Shown here: in pieces, positions 22,244 to 34,468 of the stretch | How the letters are laid out: each line of letters starts with the position of its first letter | Position numbering within the stretch: the first letter of the stretch is position 1 | Assembly (NCBI GenBank): GCA_009760855.2 | Contig: WPIO01000108.1 | Span: 448,001 to 512,000 of the forward strand | Length of the DNA: 64,000 nt | Reading direction: 5' to 3' | DNA from: Cristatella mucedo | Lineage: Eukaryota > Bryozoa > Phylactolaemata > Cristatellidae | Notes under the pieces: generated by a model | What the model saw: the letters and a program-made list of their open reading frames with translations, nothing else | What the model was told of the DNA's origin: nothing | The model's database searches: none | Made by a program: the position numbers and the translations under genes

Positions 22244-22324
22244 GCTCTCTCTCACTTTCACATCTCTCCATATCTTCAGTACGAATAAATGAATGTTTCA
22301 TATACCTGACTACTCTATGCATAA

Positions 22325-22512
22325 TGCTCTTTGCTGATTCTTCATGACGTATTATCTCTCTGCCGGCTATGGCATCCTTTCGGCTGGATCGCTTAACTGC
22401 TGCCTATGCTACTCCTACCTCGCTCTGGCTGCTATCTTTCCGCTTTTCTGTGTTGCGATGAGACGGAAATCTGTTTGGCCACCAGTCGCGTGCCAGAAGC
22501 GCGCTTCATTTG
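22325..22512 (+). repeat. Unnamed dispersed repeat, copy 1
   Basis: Aligns with 28105-28245 and 49105-49235. Shared blocks include CCTATGCTACTCCTACCTCG, TTTTCTGTGTTGCGATGAGA, CGGAAATCTGTTTGG and GCGTGCCAGAAGCG. I do not recognise the family. It has no open frame in common with the other copies. Confidence 0.6.
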
Positions 22513-22974
22513 GTGTACTGCTGCAAAGCTTCATATAACTTTTACATGGTCCTGACACAGCGGGTTACATCTGAATCCATTACACATTATCTCTCTTTTT
22601 CTCTCTTCTTTCTATATATTCCCTCATATATTAGCTATTCTTTTTCTTTCTTTCTTCATCTGGTTATTAATATTGATGGCTCAATAGTTAAACCTAAGCC
22701 TGCTGGCAGTGGCCCTCACACATGGAAATCGCACGGCTAAACTGCTTGGATTGAGCTCTTTAGTAACAAGTATAAGTGACTTCAGGAGGTACCTCACATC
22801 TCAGGTTTGTCTTCTGCCAGCAGATGCCAACTAAGGAAAATTTAGTTCAGATCTTAGGCGCCGTGTCATTATTCTATTATTATCATTATAATCGTAATCT
22901 ATAGCCTCATCCCCATCCATGATGATGACCACAAAACTGGATAAAAACTAAGGTTTTGTGATGTTGCCTCTGTT
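22513..22974. other. No recognisable gene
   Basis: T- and CT-rich sequence without a supported feature. Confidence 0.5.
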
Positions 22975-23200
22975 GTGTCCACTCTGTGCATGCTGACACT
23001 GCTCAAGTTTCCCGCCACTAACCCGCTTGTTTGCATACTGCCCTGTTTTATATCATCCTAACCATGTTATTAATTTGTTTTGTTTTATCAAGTATTACTA
23101 CCATTCAATTGTATTTCCCTTTTCCAGAAAATACAAAAAGCACCCTAGAAGATTGAGTTCTCTGAGGCACTTTATAGAGTGCATTATTATAGTAACCACA
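22975..23200 (+). mobile_element. L2 LINE 3' UTR and tail
   Basis: Same block order as 1630-1895: GTGCATGCTGACACT, CCTAACCATGTTATT, TTTTATCAAG, CATTCAATTGTATTTCCCTT, GATTGAGTTCTCTGAGG and a GTGCATTATTATAG end. It is 5'-truncated. Confidence 0.8.
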
Positions 23201-24559
23201 TCTCTAGATTACAACTTTTTCTCTTAGGACTCGAAAGAGACCTGCGCTGTTTGATTGATAAGGTGGCCCAAAACTCGACTGCTGGTGACCGTCAGCAGCG
23301 TAGCTGCCACGGCCTAAAACGTCCTCTTGAGTTTTGAATTTTGAATGACTTCAGGACCCAGATCGACTTCATTGAATCGACTTCGCCGCTCTCTAGATCA
23401 TTGACTCGGCTCTGTTCAGCCTCACCATCAGCACCTGTCGACCTTTAGCCCGTCCGACTTCCTCAGCCTCTGCTCCGTGATCTCTCCGTGATCTCAGCCT
23501 CACCTGTCTGTCCAGCTTCCGCCTCCTCTGATCCACGTGACCTCTCGAGTTCATACCCTGTCCCGTCATCCCATCTCTTTCTGTCACGGCCCCAGGCGTC
23601 TCACGTGCCTCCTGAAAGCACAGTCGTCTGTGTTCAACCTCTATAAATTGATGTCGTTTGGTGATTTGGTCCTCCAGCTGTCTTTCATCAAATGTCTGGC
23701 ACTCACCATTTGTCCTCTACCGATATCATAATTGACTTTTTCTACATTTCAGTCCCAGCTGAAGCCTGCGTGGCGTTCCATTCGGTTCGGTGACGTGATC
23801 GTTTTTCTTCTGTCTTCGCTGGCCCACACGTCGTGTAGCCAATAAATGCCACCAGCGCTGGGTCTTGCATACTAACTATCTTATGACCTTAAGCATGATA
23901 CTTATCATTCCGCATGCTTTTCAAGCATCTATACCTTGCTGGTCATTAAAGCTCTTTGTTCAGCTCGTCTGTAACAAGCAAACTGCAAAGCGCTCTGGAT
24001 AGAGATTTAAGCTTGCTGTCTTTATAAAAGGACTTGATATGTGTACTACTAATATTACTACCTTCAGTTATCAGAGTCGAGAGATCAAGAAAAGTGAAGA
24101 AGGAGTGAGGACTTGTGTCCCGGCTCCTCGACACTCAGCAGCCTGTCAAGTCTCGATTTGCTGAATACTTCAGATATAACAAATAATGGACAAAGTTAAT
24201 AACAAGTCGACGTGGTTGTGCAGACGTGAGCTCCTCGGCTGAGTCGATGTCGATTGCTGGGTGGTACAGAAGTAAGCCCCGGATGGAATGAGTACTCCAA
24301 AACGAGACTCGACTGAATTAGATCTCTTTGAAAGGCGGCCACATTTAAAAACTTTCGAGTGTAAAATCGAACTGAAACATGATTAGCCAAGTTAAACAGC
24401 TTTAGCAACGGCTCTACCCCAGCTAGTGAGAAAAGTCCAGCCATCCTTCGGTCACATAAAGATGGTAGTCAGCACTTCCGGGGCATTTTATAGACGTGTA
24501 AAAATGATACTGCACAAGCTCAGCGGAGCGAGTCCACGGGCAATCAGGCTCTGCTGGCG
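23201..24559. other. No recognisable gene; possible weak L2-tail remnant near 23985-24060
   Basis: GCAAAGCGCTCTGGATAGAG near 23985, followed by ATTTAAGC and CTACTAATATTACTA, resembles a very diverged L2 tail. Otherwise short frames only. Confidence 0.35.
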
Positions 24560-25030
24560 GTAGCCATTGCAGCCTTGCCTCAGCAAGTGCCACCTTCAGT
24601 GGGCCAGCTGCCGTCCAGATCCGAGCGTGAGGCGGACGACAGCGCTCGAGGCAGGAGCTGCCGATGCCTCCAGCCGCAGCCGCCCAACCATCGGAGAGGC
24701 GGCAGCGGCAGAGGCAGCGGCGACTGGCCGCGAGACAATCGCCGCAGCAGCCAATAGCCAATGGTCTGACACTTAGTGGCGGCAGCTAGCAGCGAGACCT
24801 GCAGCCGTGCAGAGAGGCAAGATCGGATTCAAGATGGACGCTTCAGCACCGCTTGTTTACCTGCCGCGTGGGCGCCGAGCTGCGAGCTGCGGTGTCCGGC
24901 GCCGGCAGCGGCGGTGCATGCAGCGGCGATCAAGGTGAGGCTGGGTTCAGCAGCTGGCGTGCCACTTTGCTGCAGGGAATGCCTGCCACCAGCAGCGGGA
25001 CGCCAGTGGCTGGCCGCAGCAACGCCACTG
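24560..25030 (+). promoter_or_regulatory. GC-rich block with a candidate start exon at 24834-24934
   Basis: A GC-rich patch in which ATG at 24834 (A at -3, G at +4) opens 33 codons (MDASAPLVYLPRGRR...) to a donor-like CAAG|GTGAGG at 24935. The peptide is Arg-rich and unrecognised. Several other frames on both strands are also open. The start exon is a weak candidate only; without splicing, the frame would stop at once, at a TGA. Confidence 0.2.
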
Positions 25031-25034
25031 CCAT

Positions 25035-25218
<184 letters not shown>

Positions 25219-25915
25219 GTCCACGAGTCCATGTGACCCCTCACGCTGTCATATGGTAAGCTGGGTCTGGACCAGAATCTGGGAGTGCTTCTTATAGAAA
25301 AGCCTTTGCCCTGGCATGGTGTGTTCGTGCGAGTCTCTGGTGCCACTCGCTTGCTTCTGCCACGGAAATCGGCATTAAAATGTGGCAAGGCTAGCTCAGC
25401 AGTTTTTGTGGGCGTGGCATGCTGACCGTGCTGTGCTGCACAGTATGCTCGGACAATGATCAGTGTTATTATTGCCAGTATATCTTTCAACAGCCAGCAT
25501 TTCTCTGGCGCTCGTCTCTTCCGCCACCATTCCTCTTCAATTTTCGAGTTTAAAGATCTAAAGCAATCGGACGGCTGCGGTTGCTTTGGTCACTAACGTC
25601 ATCACCTTGCCAGCCGACCAATCAAAACGCAGGGCGGCATGTAGCCTTTGTAAAAATAAAAATGGCTGCTAAGAAGTTCGTAGGCACTGAGTTATATTGA
25701 GGCTCTCAGAACTGAGTCCACCGAACACGGGCCTTGGACCTGGGGGTGGCCTGGAAGCAACCCTTTCTGGAAGGGACTCTGCGTAAGCATGATCCTAACT
25801 GCATTACTTAACCTCTATAGACCACCACACCCGTAACAGCACATTATACTTAGCACTATGCACTTTCCGAGCTTGTTTATAACTAACAAAACCTGTTATG
25901 AATTATCTTAATTTA
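25219..25915. other. No recognisable gene
   Basis: No supported feature. An ATGGCTGCTAAGAAG near 25662 opens a frame that stops after 11 codons. Confidence 0.5.
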
Positions 25916-25992
25916 TATATACTCATATATATATATGTTAATAGTGCATTAATATATATATATATATGTGTGTAATAGATTATATATATTAT
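25916..25992. repeat. AT-rich (TA)n tract
   Basis: Interrupted TA runs, TATATATATATGTTAATAG and similar. Confidence 0.85.
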
Positions 25993-27380
25993 AAGGTTAT
26001 AATGTATATTAGTTTATTAGCCTTTCTGCTATGAATTATATTAGCCTTTATACTTATCTTCCTTTTCTTTATGTTTCTTCTCGTACTACAATCTGTGACT
26101 GCTGGGGGCGAACCGCGAAACTGATGGTGATGGCTTTCGGAAAAACTTGGAGTTCCACCAGCTTCAGCATTAGAGTAGAGGCGCTTCGGGTATGTCGTCA
26201 TCCATTCCTCAATCGATAGTGTAGCGCCCGCCATAAGCTCGAAATTCATCAGCAAAGCGACGAAAGGATTTCGTAATGGAGCTTCCGACCAAAGCTGAAA
26301 TCGAGCGACGAAAGCCCAGTCTGATCACTTGAGACTGGTTTTGGCCACCCAGGAATCAGGCCTTGGTCTTTCACAGCTGATTGTGATTCAGATCGTGAAT
26401 TCATAGCCGTAAAAAATTGATACTAATAAATGGGTCGGTCAGAATCAGGCAACCTTTGTTTATTCATTTATTGTATTATTCTGTGTCCATTTATTTATGG
26501 AGCAAAAGCGATCTTTTCTACATGTCTTTACATTTCTCCAGAGTCTTGACCACAGAGATGGAATGATATTTCATGATAATGCAATGTAAATGCATCTCAA
26601 TCCTGTGCTCACAAAGTCACAAGATATCATGATTATATGGAGGGTTTGTATCAGCCTCTGGCCTAAGCGAAACTCGATGCCTTGTTCAGTAGCTCTAAGA
26701 GACTTAAGAATGCTCACCAGCACACAGAAGAAAAGTGGGAAGACATATGAGAGTCAGGGAGGAAGGCAAGTTGGGAGGTAGTGATGTATGGAAATGTAGC
26801 TCAGACATTCGAGGATGTCACCAAGGTCAACAGTAGGAGGATGGTTATCAGACACCACGTAAGGGTGTGGGCGAGTTCCACAGATCTCCACAGGCTAAAG
26901 CTTCCTGTCATCAACTGTCTTTGCATGGAAGGAAATGGGATAATGATTATTGTCCACACCTGGGATGAGGAAACAGACATTCAAATGATTAAGCAGTTCA
27001 GCCAAGTCGAAGAGCTAAAGCTAAATGTGGTGTGTAGGTCAGTAATCAGAACTTTGCTCATCTTTTTTACCTCCTTCCATGACCATCACAACTCCTTCAG
27101 CATAGAGACAATGCTCAAACCGCTGGGACTTGAAGACAACCGCCCACAGCCATATTCATTTGTCTTTGTGTTAATATCATCAACTTTCTTGGCCAAAGCG
27201 AAGGGAATTACAATAATCATTGGTCAGGCATTCTGTGCCGACCGGCCGCTTTTGAGTTTAAATCGCTTTCCGAAACCATGCAGCTATGCTTTCAGGAGTG
27301 CCTGAAAAAATCCATGTCCGGTGTCTTTTCACCTTCTGGCACTCAAGTCAGTCATCGCTCTCGTTAAACTTCAGCGGGCC
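25993..27380 (+). other. Unassigned region with a 173-codon open frame (26784-27305)
   Basis: ATG at 26784 opens 173 codons (MYGNVAQTFEDVTKVNSRR...) in sequence that is neither GC-rich nor simple-repeat, which makes it the least trivially explained long frame in the left half. Hydrophobic segments occur near residues 90-100 and 130-150, but no domain is recognised. The minus strand also reads through in parts. It could be a decayed transposon ORF or chance. No promoter or splice evidence. Confidence 0.2.
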
Positions 27381-28104
27381 ACACTCACGACCGATCGTGG
27401 CATCGGACGTTTGCAGCAGCGCTCGAAGGGCCGGTAAAACAAAGGACGCCCTGGCCTTCCGGCGGCCTCGACCCGATGGACTCGCGGCGGCCTGCTCACG
27501 ACCCGTGGTCAGCAGAAGGCGCCGCGCGCAGGACCGAAGGCGGCGATTCGTGGTGGCCCTCAGCAGCAGCAGCAGGAGGACCAGAGCCCAGCGCAGCGAT
27601 CCAGCCGGCCGTATCCAGCTGCCACCGCTTCGGAAGCGGTGCAGAAAGCTCTGTGGGAGGCCATGGGCGGAGGCTCTTGCCAGAGAGCCTCGGAGGAGCC
27701 GTGGCCGTCGGCTCCAGAGTGGCGGCAGCTGCAGCAGCAGCTGTGCTGCCGTGTCAAACCGGCCAAATCAAGGAAGCAGCAGCCTCGATCCTCAGCAAGC
27801 CTCCAGTACCTCCAGCCATAGGCTGCTGCTCAGTACAGAGTCGGGCGCGTCGTGCTCTGTCGACTGACGTCAGGAGCTGCATGATCGGCGTTTGGCACCG
27901 CCACCTGAGCGAAGTCCTGCCCGGCAGAAGCTGCTGCCGACGAGTGGCCGGCCATGACGGATGACGGCCGTGGTGGAGGTGGCATCCGACGGAAAGCTGG
28001 AAGCCTCGTCGTTCGGCGCGTGGCCGAGGCGGCCGTCTGGCGTGCTCTTACGTCCCTGACATGAGCTCTTTCGGTGGGCAGCCAAGGGGTGGCGGTCTTC
28101 CGGC
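27381..28104. promoter_or_regulatory. GC/CpG-rich block
   Basis: Rich in CG, CAG and GCC, with long frames in several overlapping registers on both strands (for example plus 27286-27867 and 27476-27964). None shows a known domain. Possible island; function not established. Confidence 0.25.
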
Positions 28105-28245
28105 CAGCTGCTGAAGCTGTACTGCCTCTATTGCGCTCTCCACCTCAACTTCTTCTACTGACTCTGCGCTATACCCTCTCACTGCGTGAGATGGAAGTCT
28201 GTTGGATGAACCGAATGCATGCCGCCGAAAGCTGCCCAGCAGCAT
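28105..28245 (+). repeat. Unnamed dispersed repeat, copy 2
   Basis: Aligns with the copies at 22325 and 49105. Shared blocks include GACTCTGCGCTATACCCTCT, CTGCGTGAGATGGAAGTCTG, TTGGATGAACCGAATGCATG and CCGCCGAAAGCTGCC. Confidence 0.6.
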
Positions 28246-30437
28246 TGAGCCTTCCAACGATGCTGTGAAATAGCAATAGCAACCATGATGATGATGCACT
28301 CGTCAAAGCAGAGAACTCGGCGTCTTGCTAGGCGCTTTTATTTGCTGCAAAAGGAACATCACATAGTCACATGTGGCTTTGGCGGGGGTTACGGGTAGCG
28401 GAGATACGTCACGCGTTGCTGGCGATCGAGGAAGTGAGCGGCGGAAGAATCTCACTCCTCCTCCTGTTCCTTCTCGGCTAAGCCTGCGCGTGCTGGGCCG
28501 TGCATTGTGCCAGCGGGTCGTCCACGATGCAAGGCCGGCTCGCTTGCATCATACGCCGCCGCAGGTGAGACCAGGCGGCGCGGCGATGTTTGACCTCTAT
28601 CGCCTGCAGTTGAGTCAGAAGCATATCCAGAGCGCTCTAAGGGCTTCTTTTCATGCACTCCAGCTGTGTTTGCATTTGCGTTTCCGGCAACGTTTGCTGT
28701 TTCTCTGCTCTATTTACCTAGGACCCCGTGGTCCCTGGAATCTGCAGTCACACCAGCTTCGCTCTGGCGGGCCCCGCCTTGCGGGCCGTTCTTCGCCCCT
28801 GATTGTATGCGGCTGGCGCGTCCGCCCAGCATCCTCGTCGTCGCCTCGCTCCGCTGTCTGGCTTTGGTGCGCCGTTAGCTCAGCATCTTTACCACCATCA
28901 CCAGATATGGTGAACCGCCGGCAGATGCTCTGGATAAAACTCTCAAGCTAATAGCGCCTGCCTGAGACGTCGTCGGTGCTCTCCATGAGTCACCTCGAGG
29001 TTAGCAGTGCGCTGCAATGCAAACTCGAGTAATCTGTGCTGCCGTGATTGTAGGCTTTGGACTAGTTGAACTAGGTGGACTGACCCATGTGACTCCGATG
29101 TGCCTGTAGTGCCTACCGGTCAGTGCTGTCCTCTTAAGCTGATTGATGTTTGATGTTTGGCAGAATCTTTGCTGCTTGATGCTGCTGTGATGCTGCTGTG
29201 ATACTGCTTGATGCTGCTGCCCTTACAGATGCTGACTTCTCTGCCTTTCCTACACTCTGAAGTCCTCATCCTTCTCACATCCAGCTCCTTATCAGTGAGC
29301 CAGGTGCCTCCAGCTGGGTTTTGCTTCAGCTGCTGCAGCGTGAGCCGCTACTTGGCACAGAGGAGCCTGGCAGCGCTGCTGGAGTCACTCTTTGCTCTGC
29401 CAAGCTTGCTGGGGAGCTTTGGCCATTCAGCACCACCTGAACTTTGACTGCAGACTTTTGAGACTTGTTGGCTTGTATGTCATCATTTCACCACTCGCTT
29501 CATCCGCCTCAGTGCGGCTGTGGCCGTGTAGCGGACCATAACCCCATCCCCCACGCCACCCCCTCCGCCCCTCTCCAGCTGTGCGACCGAGCAGGTGGCG
29601 GCTGGTGTAAGCATTGCTGACCAGCAAAAAGGCAGGCCAGGCATTTTCTCGGATGAGGAGCTGCCAGAACTGGACCGGAGAGCAGTGGCGACCGAGCAGC
29701 CGTGGTGGCTCAGTGCTCGCTGGCAGTGCTGCCGGTGGCCTCGCTCCACCGGACCGCCAGCCTTTCTCTTTGTGTGCCGCCGCTGAGAGCAGCCGTCTCG
29801 TCTGGCGCTCAAAGAGCTCTGAGGCGTTGTACATGATCCGGTCCAACGTGCCGCAGTGAAGGAGTCGTGTCTGGGACCTGTGCACCTTGCCCATTGCTTG
29901 CAGAGAGGGCAGGAGTTTGCAGCATTGAACGACAGCATGAAAGGCTGAGAAGGGGAGTGCCAGGAAGCAGCAGCAGGTGCAAAAATAGTGACGTCTGAAG
30001 GCCAGGATTGTGGATGCTGGTGGCGGCTTAGGCACCTGTCTTGGGCCCCGGAAAAAGCCCGCCGAGCAAGGCGATCGGGTTACCACCGGCAGTCAGCAAG
30101 CCAGGGGAGAGAGGGGCCCATCAGCATCCCGAGGATGATGCTGGTGAGGCGGAGTGCCTCAAATGCTAGAGCATTTGATAAGAGCATTCAGGGCATTTCA
30201 ACAACACTGCAACCTCTCAGTGTCAGCACTCATCAAACTCTTGGGCCCGCAGTCAACCCAAGTCTCGGCTCATCAAGCTCCACCTTCTCAGCATTAGCTT
30301 TTCAGATAAGTGGGTGATAATAAAAACAGCACGTAAATATGATGTACAAACAAATGATAACAGCTGCACACGTGTCATGGTCAGGAGTGCAGTTGTGGTT
30401 GCCAATTTGTCGTTTGCAATTATATCTCATCATTCTT
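28246..30437. other. No recognisable gene
   Basis: Long frames exist on both strands (plus 28373-28951; minus 29427-30086) but lack domains, and they overlap open frames on the opposite strand. A run of GATGCTGCTGTGATGCTGCT lies near 29180. A CAG|GTGAGA donor match at about 28565 has no convincing partner. Confidence 0.4.
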
Positions 30438-30468
<31 letters not shown>

Positions 30469-30478
30469 CCCCTCTCTC
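30438..30478. repeat. (CT)n microsatellite
   Basis: CT-rich run with minor interruptions. Confidence 0.9.
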
Positions 30479-32879
30479 ATAGCAAGAAGCACCATCCACA
30501 TGAGGTCGGCCAGCATGATCTTGCTTCTTTTTTTTATTTACAGGCCCAGCGCGGTCCTGGCCATGAAGCCAGCGCCCTCCCCGACCGGATGTACTTTGCT
30601 GCTCCGTGAGAAGCGGCGAGGCTTCAAGCGATCCAGCTCGTAGCGCCGGCCTGGGCACGATGGCTGCCGGAAACGACCCGTGGCCAGCCAGCAGCAGCAG
30701 CGTCAAACCGCTCTTGCTTCCTCGTCGCCAGCTGCCGGGCTCCTCGGCTGGCAGCTGCGACAGGCGTGCGCCGGCTACCGGTCAGCCACCAGGTGCATGA
30801 AGTCTTGAGCTACGCCGTGAGAGCCTAGCTCAGCTGCTCTGTGCAGCCTCAACAAATCCCCACCCTCAACCCCCTGATCCACCCCGCCCCGCGTCGCGCC
30901 CACACCTTGTCGACGACATCGGCCCGGCAGCAAGCAGCAGCGCCAGTGTAGCCGCCGACGTCATTTCGTTGCGACGTATATGCCACGTTTGTTAGCAGCA
31001 CTTATTTCTCTTTCTGTGGATCTGATCTGGTGATCTTATTGAGGCTGGAATCTCAGCTCTGAGGAAGGCCGGCTTAGCGGCATCGTGGCGTGGAAGAAGT
31101 GGAGCGAAGCAGCTAGCTGCCGAGTGGAAGTAACCTGGACTCTTTTTGACCTTGTCCTGAACACACTGATGCTTTTGCGGCTCAGTGGGCCAGTGCAGTT
31201 ATGAAGGGGCATTTGATTATGTGGCTTATTTTCCCCCTTGGCTCTGCGTTTCCCCTATTTTTGTTTTGGACGCTCAGATGTGATGCCGTCTGGACCACAA
31301 TAAATGCTTTCTCCATGTCAGCTCACGCTCACGATCAGGTCTTTGCTATCACCAAACTTGGGATTTGGGAGGTCTCGTCCATGGACATTTTCCTAGATCT
31401 CATGAAATCAGCAACTGCAGCGTAAGAGCCCAGGGCTTCCAAAAGGCCGGAAGCGGCTTGATACGCAAAACCTTGGGCAAAACAACTGAGCACCTTGGTA
31501 ATAGAGTTCTTTTATCAAATGGATCGAAGATCTTTCCGGTCACTCGACGAGTTTTCCAGCTCATTGGTCTTTCTTTCCTCAAAGCGCTTCGCCTTGGGCT
31601 ACATATCCCTCCATGCTCGGTTCCGCATCCATCGCGTAACCCAACTTGACAGACAGAGAGAGAGAGAGAGAGAAGCAATACTAGCTGGCATCTGGAAGAC
31701 ATACGGTCCCCATTTTCGAACAGTGGTTGCTTCCGGCGGCAGAAGGGCCCGGCCTTGCTGCAGAACAAGGGTGCTCAGTTTTACTCATCTGGCTGCAGAC
31801 CCCAGCTGAATCTAAACAAGACGGTGAATGAAGATCTGTGGACCAGCAAGAATGGCATTCGCTCTGCAAGCTGCCTGGCTCAAACCAGAATCGCTGTGAT
31901 TTGCCTGCTTCCAAGGATCGGGGGGGCGGGTTTACATGTCGTGTAAGGAGTCACTGGCCGAGTCCCACTGACCCGAGAGTTGCAGCAGCAGGCTGTTCAT
32001 CGCTGAGTCACTCATGCAACCACTGGCGGGCTTCAGCCACGCCACTCATGGTTGGTTCATTAAACCCATCGACAATTTCTATTCTGAAACCTGATCAGTC
32101 CTTGGCATTACTACTTCTCGCCGGGAGCACCAGCAACACGAAACAAACTGCCGAAGCGAGCACTTCAGCTCTGACTGGAAGCACGTTGTACGATCTCTCG
32201 TAGCCTGCACGGATCGGACGTCTATGGGCATGACCTCATGGCCAGCCGAGCAGCAGCAGTGTGAACCAACGGGCAGTGAGACATTCAGCATGCATTCAAG
32301 CCTTGATCTCGATCGATTTGCTTCCTAAACCCTGCCCTCCGGGCGCCAATCGACTCCCATCAGTACCTTAGACAGGTCGAAAACATATACGGAACTGCTA
32401 CGTCTACGACTCCCTCCCCCACCTACCGATCCCTCTGCATGCCAGCTTGACTCATGGCAAGGAAGCACGGCAGCTCACGTCAAAGACTCGTCGTTGCCCC
32501 TCCCCAACTTTTCCACCGAAGGGGCTCAACTCTTTCAATTGTCACTAGCGAAGCAACTTCAACCAAGCTCCTTTCTCCATATGCCACCATTGAACCCGGT
32601 GGTTCATGAAGAGAAGTTGGCCGTGCGGGCTGCGAGTCTGCTGGCGAATGGCGAAAGCCGCTCTCGGCGCTTCCGGGTGGCAGCCACCCGCGTCCGGCGC
32701 CTGGAAAAGCCGGGTGAACCGCAATGCGTATAGCCTACGAGCAGACTCAATGGCGACGGCGAGTAGGCGGCTGTCCAGACGTGGCAGATTGGCTGAAGAA
32801 TAGCCTGCCGTCGGTCATCTGGCACCGCACACGAGCTCAAAGCGTCATCCGTCTCGATCCACATCAAATCCATCTGCAG
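30479..32879. other. No recognisable gene
   Basis: A short (GA)n at about 31652-31673 and scattered short frames. No domain, RNA gene or repeat family was recognised. Confidence 0.45.
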
Positions 32880-33360
32880 CTCGCCACCCGCCGCCGCAAG
32901 CCGCCGTCAGTCTTGGCCACTGGCCGCCTCGACGTGACCGCACTGCGACGCATAACTCAAACCAGGATGGTCTCCCTTTGAGCGGCCAGCGAGCGGCGCT
33001 CGGGCGGCGGCGGAAGCAATCCTCGGGACTGGCAGCGTCTCCTCCTCCGGAACGCCCCAAGTATCGCCGCCGCCGCCGCCGCAGGGCTGGAATTTGACTT
33101 TGCACCTCAGCGGAGTCAGTCGAAGATGTGCAAATTACAGCGGCACTCGACGCAATAAAGCTGCTTGCTTTCACCGCCGGCGCCGTGCCGTGCCCCGGCC
33201 GCCAGGGCACGGTCGGACTGCGTGCGCGCCCCAACCCACCGCGGGCGGTGGGCTCGGTCAACGCGACCCTGAGCGCCGAACGACGCGCGCCGCCCCGATC
33301 TCTCTACATGCGCGCAGGCGCGGATGCAAGCCGGATAAAAGAGTAGCAGCGGCGTCGTTG
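32880..33360. promoter_or_regulatory. CpG-rich block
   Basis: Dense CG and GCC sequence with frames open on both strands. GGATAAAAGAG at about 33332 resembles a TATA element, but no start exon follows before the SINE at 33380. Function not established. Confidence 0.25.
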
Positions 33361-33379
33361 CCGGCGGCCGAAACGAAAT

Positions 33380-33537
33380 TAAATAAATAAATAAACGTAA
33401 TTCATTTGGCCGCACCCTGAGAGAACTTGTTATCTAAGCACTTCACCACTGTGCCGCAGAGGCTCGAGCCCACACGACCTCAACCACCTCGGTCGGGGTG
33501 ACACCTTTACCGCTGGACCGAACCAGCTGGGCCAATA
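33380..33537 (-). mobile_element. tRNA-derived SINE, minus strand
   Basis: On the minus strand: TGGCCCAGCTGGTTCGGTCC, AGCGGTAAAGGTGTCACC, then B-box-like GTGGGCTCGAGCCTC. The tail AACAAGTTCTCTCAGGGTGC, then GGCCAAATGAATTAC, ends in (TTTA)n. Same family as 19643 and 63548. Confidence 0.75.
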
Positions 33538-33989
33538 GTACAGGCTTTGCCTCGCGGATGCCACAGTCGGCTGAAGAACGACGTCGCCAGTCGAGTCGCT
33601 CGATAATCTGATTGCGCTGTCTTACAAATCTTTGCAGACTCCAGTCCTCAGTCACACCGACGGGACGAGCTGATGGCAGCCAGGTAGTACGGCGTTGTTG
33701 TTCATACATCTGCCGGGCGCGGTGCTCATAGCAGGCTGTTCAAGATATTACCCAGCCCCCGATGTTTGTATTTCTACGTAAAGACACTTTGTAGTTATCT
33801 TGTCCATTTAGGATTCTCTCTGTGTCTAATCACTCAACTCGTCTTAAGGCCACTAGAGCTAGGCTCTAAAGCTAAGCTCCCAAGATAAAAGTCTAAAGGC
33901 CTGGAGCTCTTATCAGCGGCTCAAGCATTTCCCATAACCCCAACTTGGTGCGGCTGCGGGAGCCTGGACAGTCTAATCCTGTGACGCCG
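33538..33989. other. No recognisable gene
   Basis: No supported feature. Confidence 0.5.
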
Positions 33990-34262
33990 TAATATTAATA
34001 ACCAATGCACTTGATCAGTGCCTCAGAGGAACTCAATCTCTCTCTAGGTGCTTTACATTTGCTTTAGAAAATACAATTGAATGGGTAAAGATGACTAACT
34101 CCATTAACGATAAAGCCGCTTATGAATAACATGGTTAGGGTGACATGCAGGGTCAGCATGCAAATGTAGTTAGTGTGGCATACAGTAGAAGCATACGCCA
34201 AGTACATGATCCAGGGACCCCACTAAATGCAGCTCCTAAATAGGTGTGTTTTAAGTTTCTTT
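33990..34262 (-). mobile_element. L2 LINE 3' UTR and tail, minus strand
   Basis: The longest 3' UTR match to 1630-1895, in the same block order. On the minus strand it contains CCTAACCATGTTATTCATAA, GCAAATGTAAAGCACCTAG and AGAGATTGAGTTCCTCTGAG. Confidence 0.8.
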
Positions 34263-34430
34263 TAAAATATTATGGGCAGGTCTGGGGTTTTTCCCAGTTA
34301 TTGGTCGTACTATAGAACTGTTGAACTAACTAGATATAGGGAATTGAACTAGAAAATAAATATCTAGATATATTCATTGAACTATCATTTGGTATAAAGC
34401 CTCAGTTATGAGGTGTATATACACATATAC

Positions 34431-34432
<2 letters not shown>

Positions 34433-34467
<35 letters not shown>
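34433..34467. repeat. (AT)n microsatellite
   Basis: AT dinucleotide run. Confidence 0.95.
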
Positions 34468-34468
<1 letters not shown>

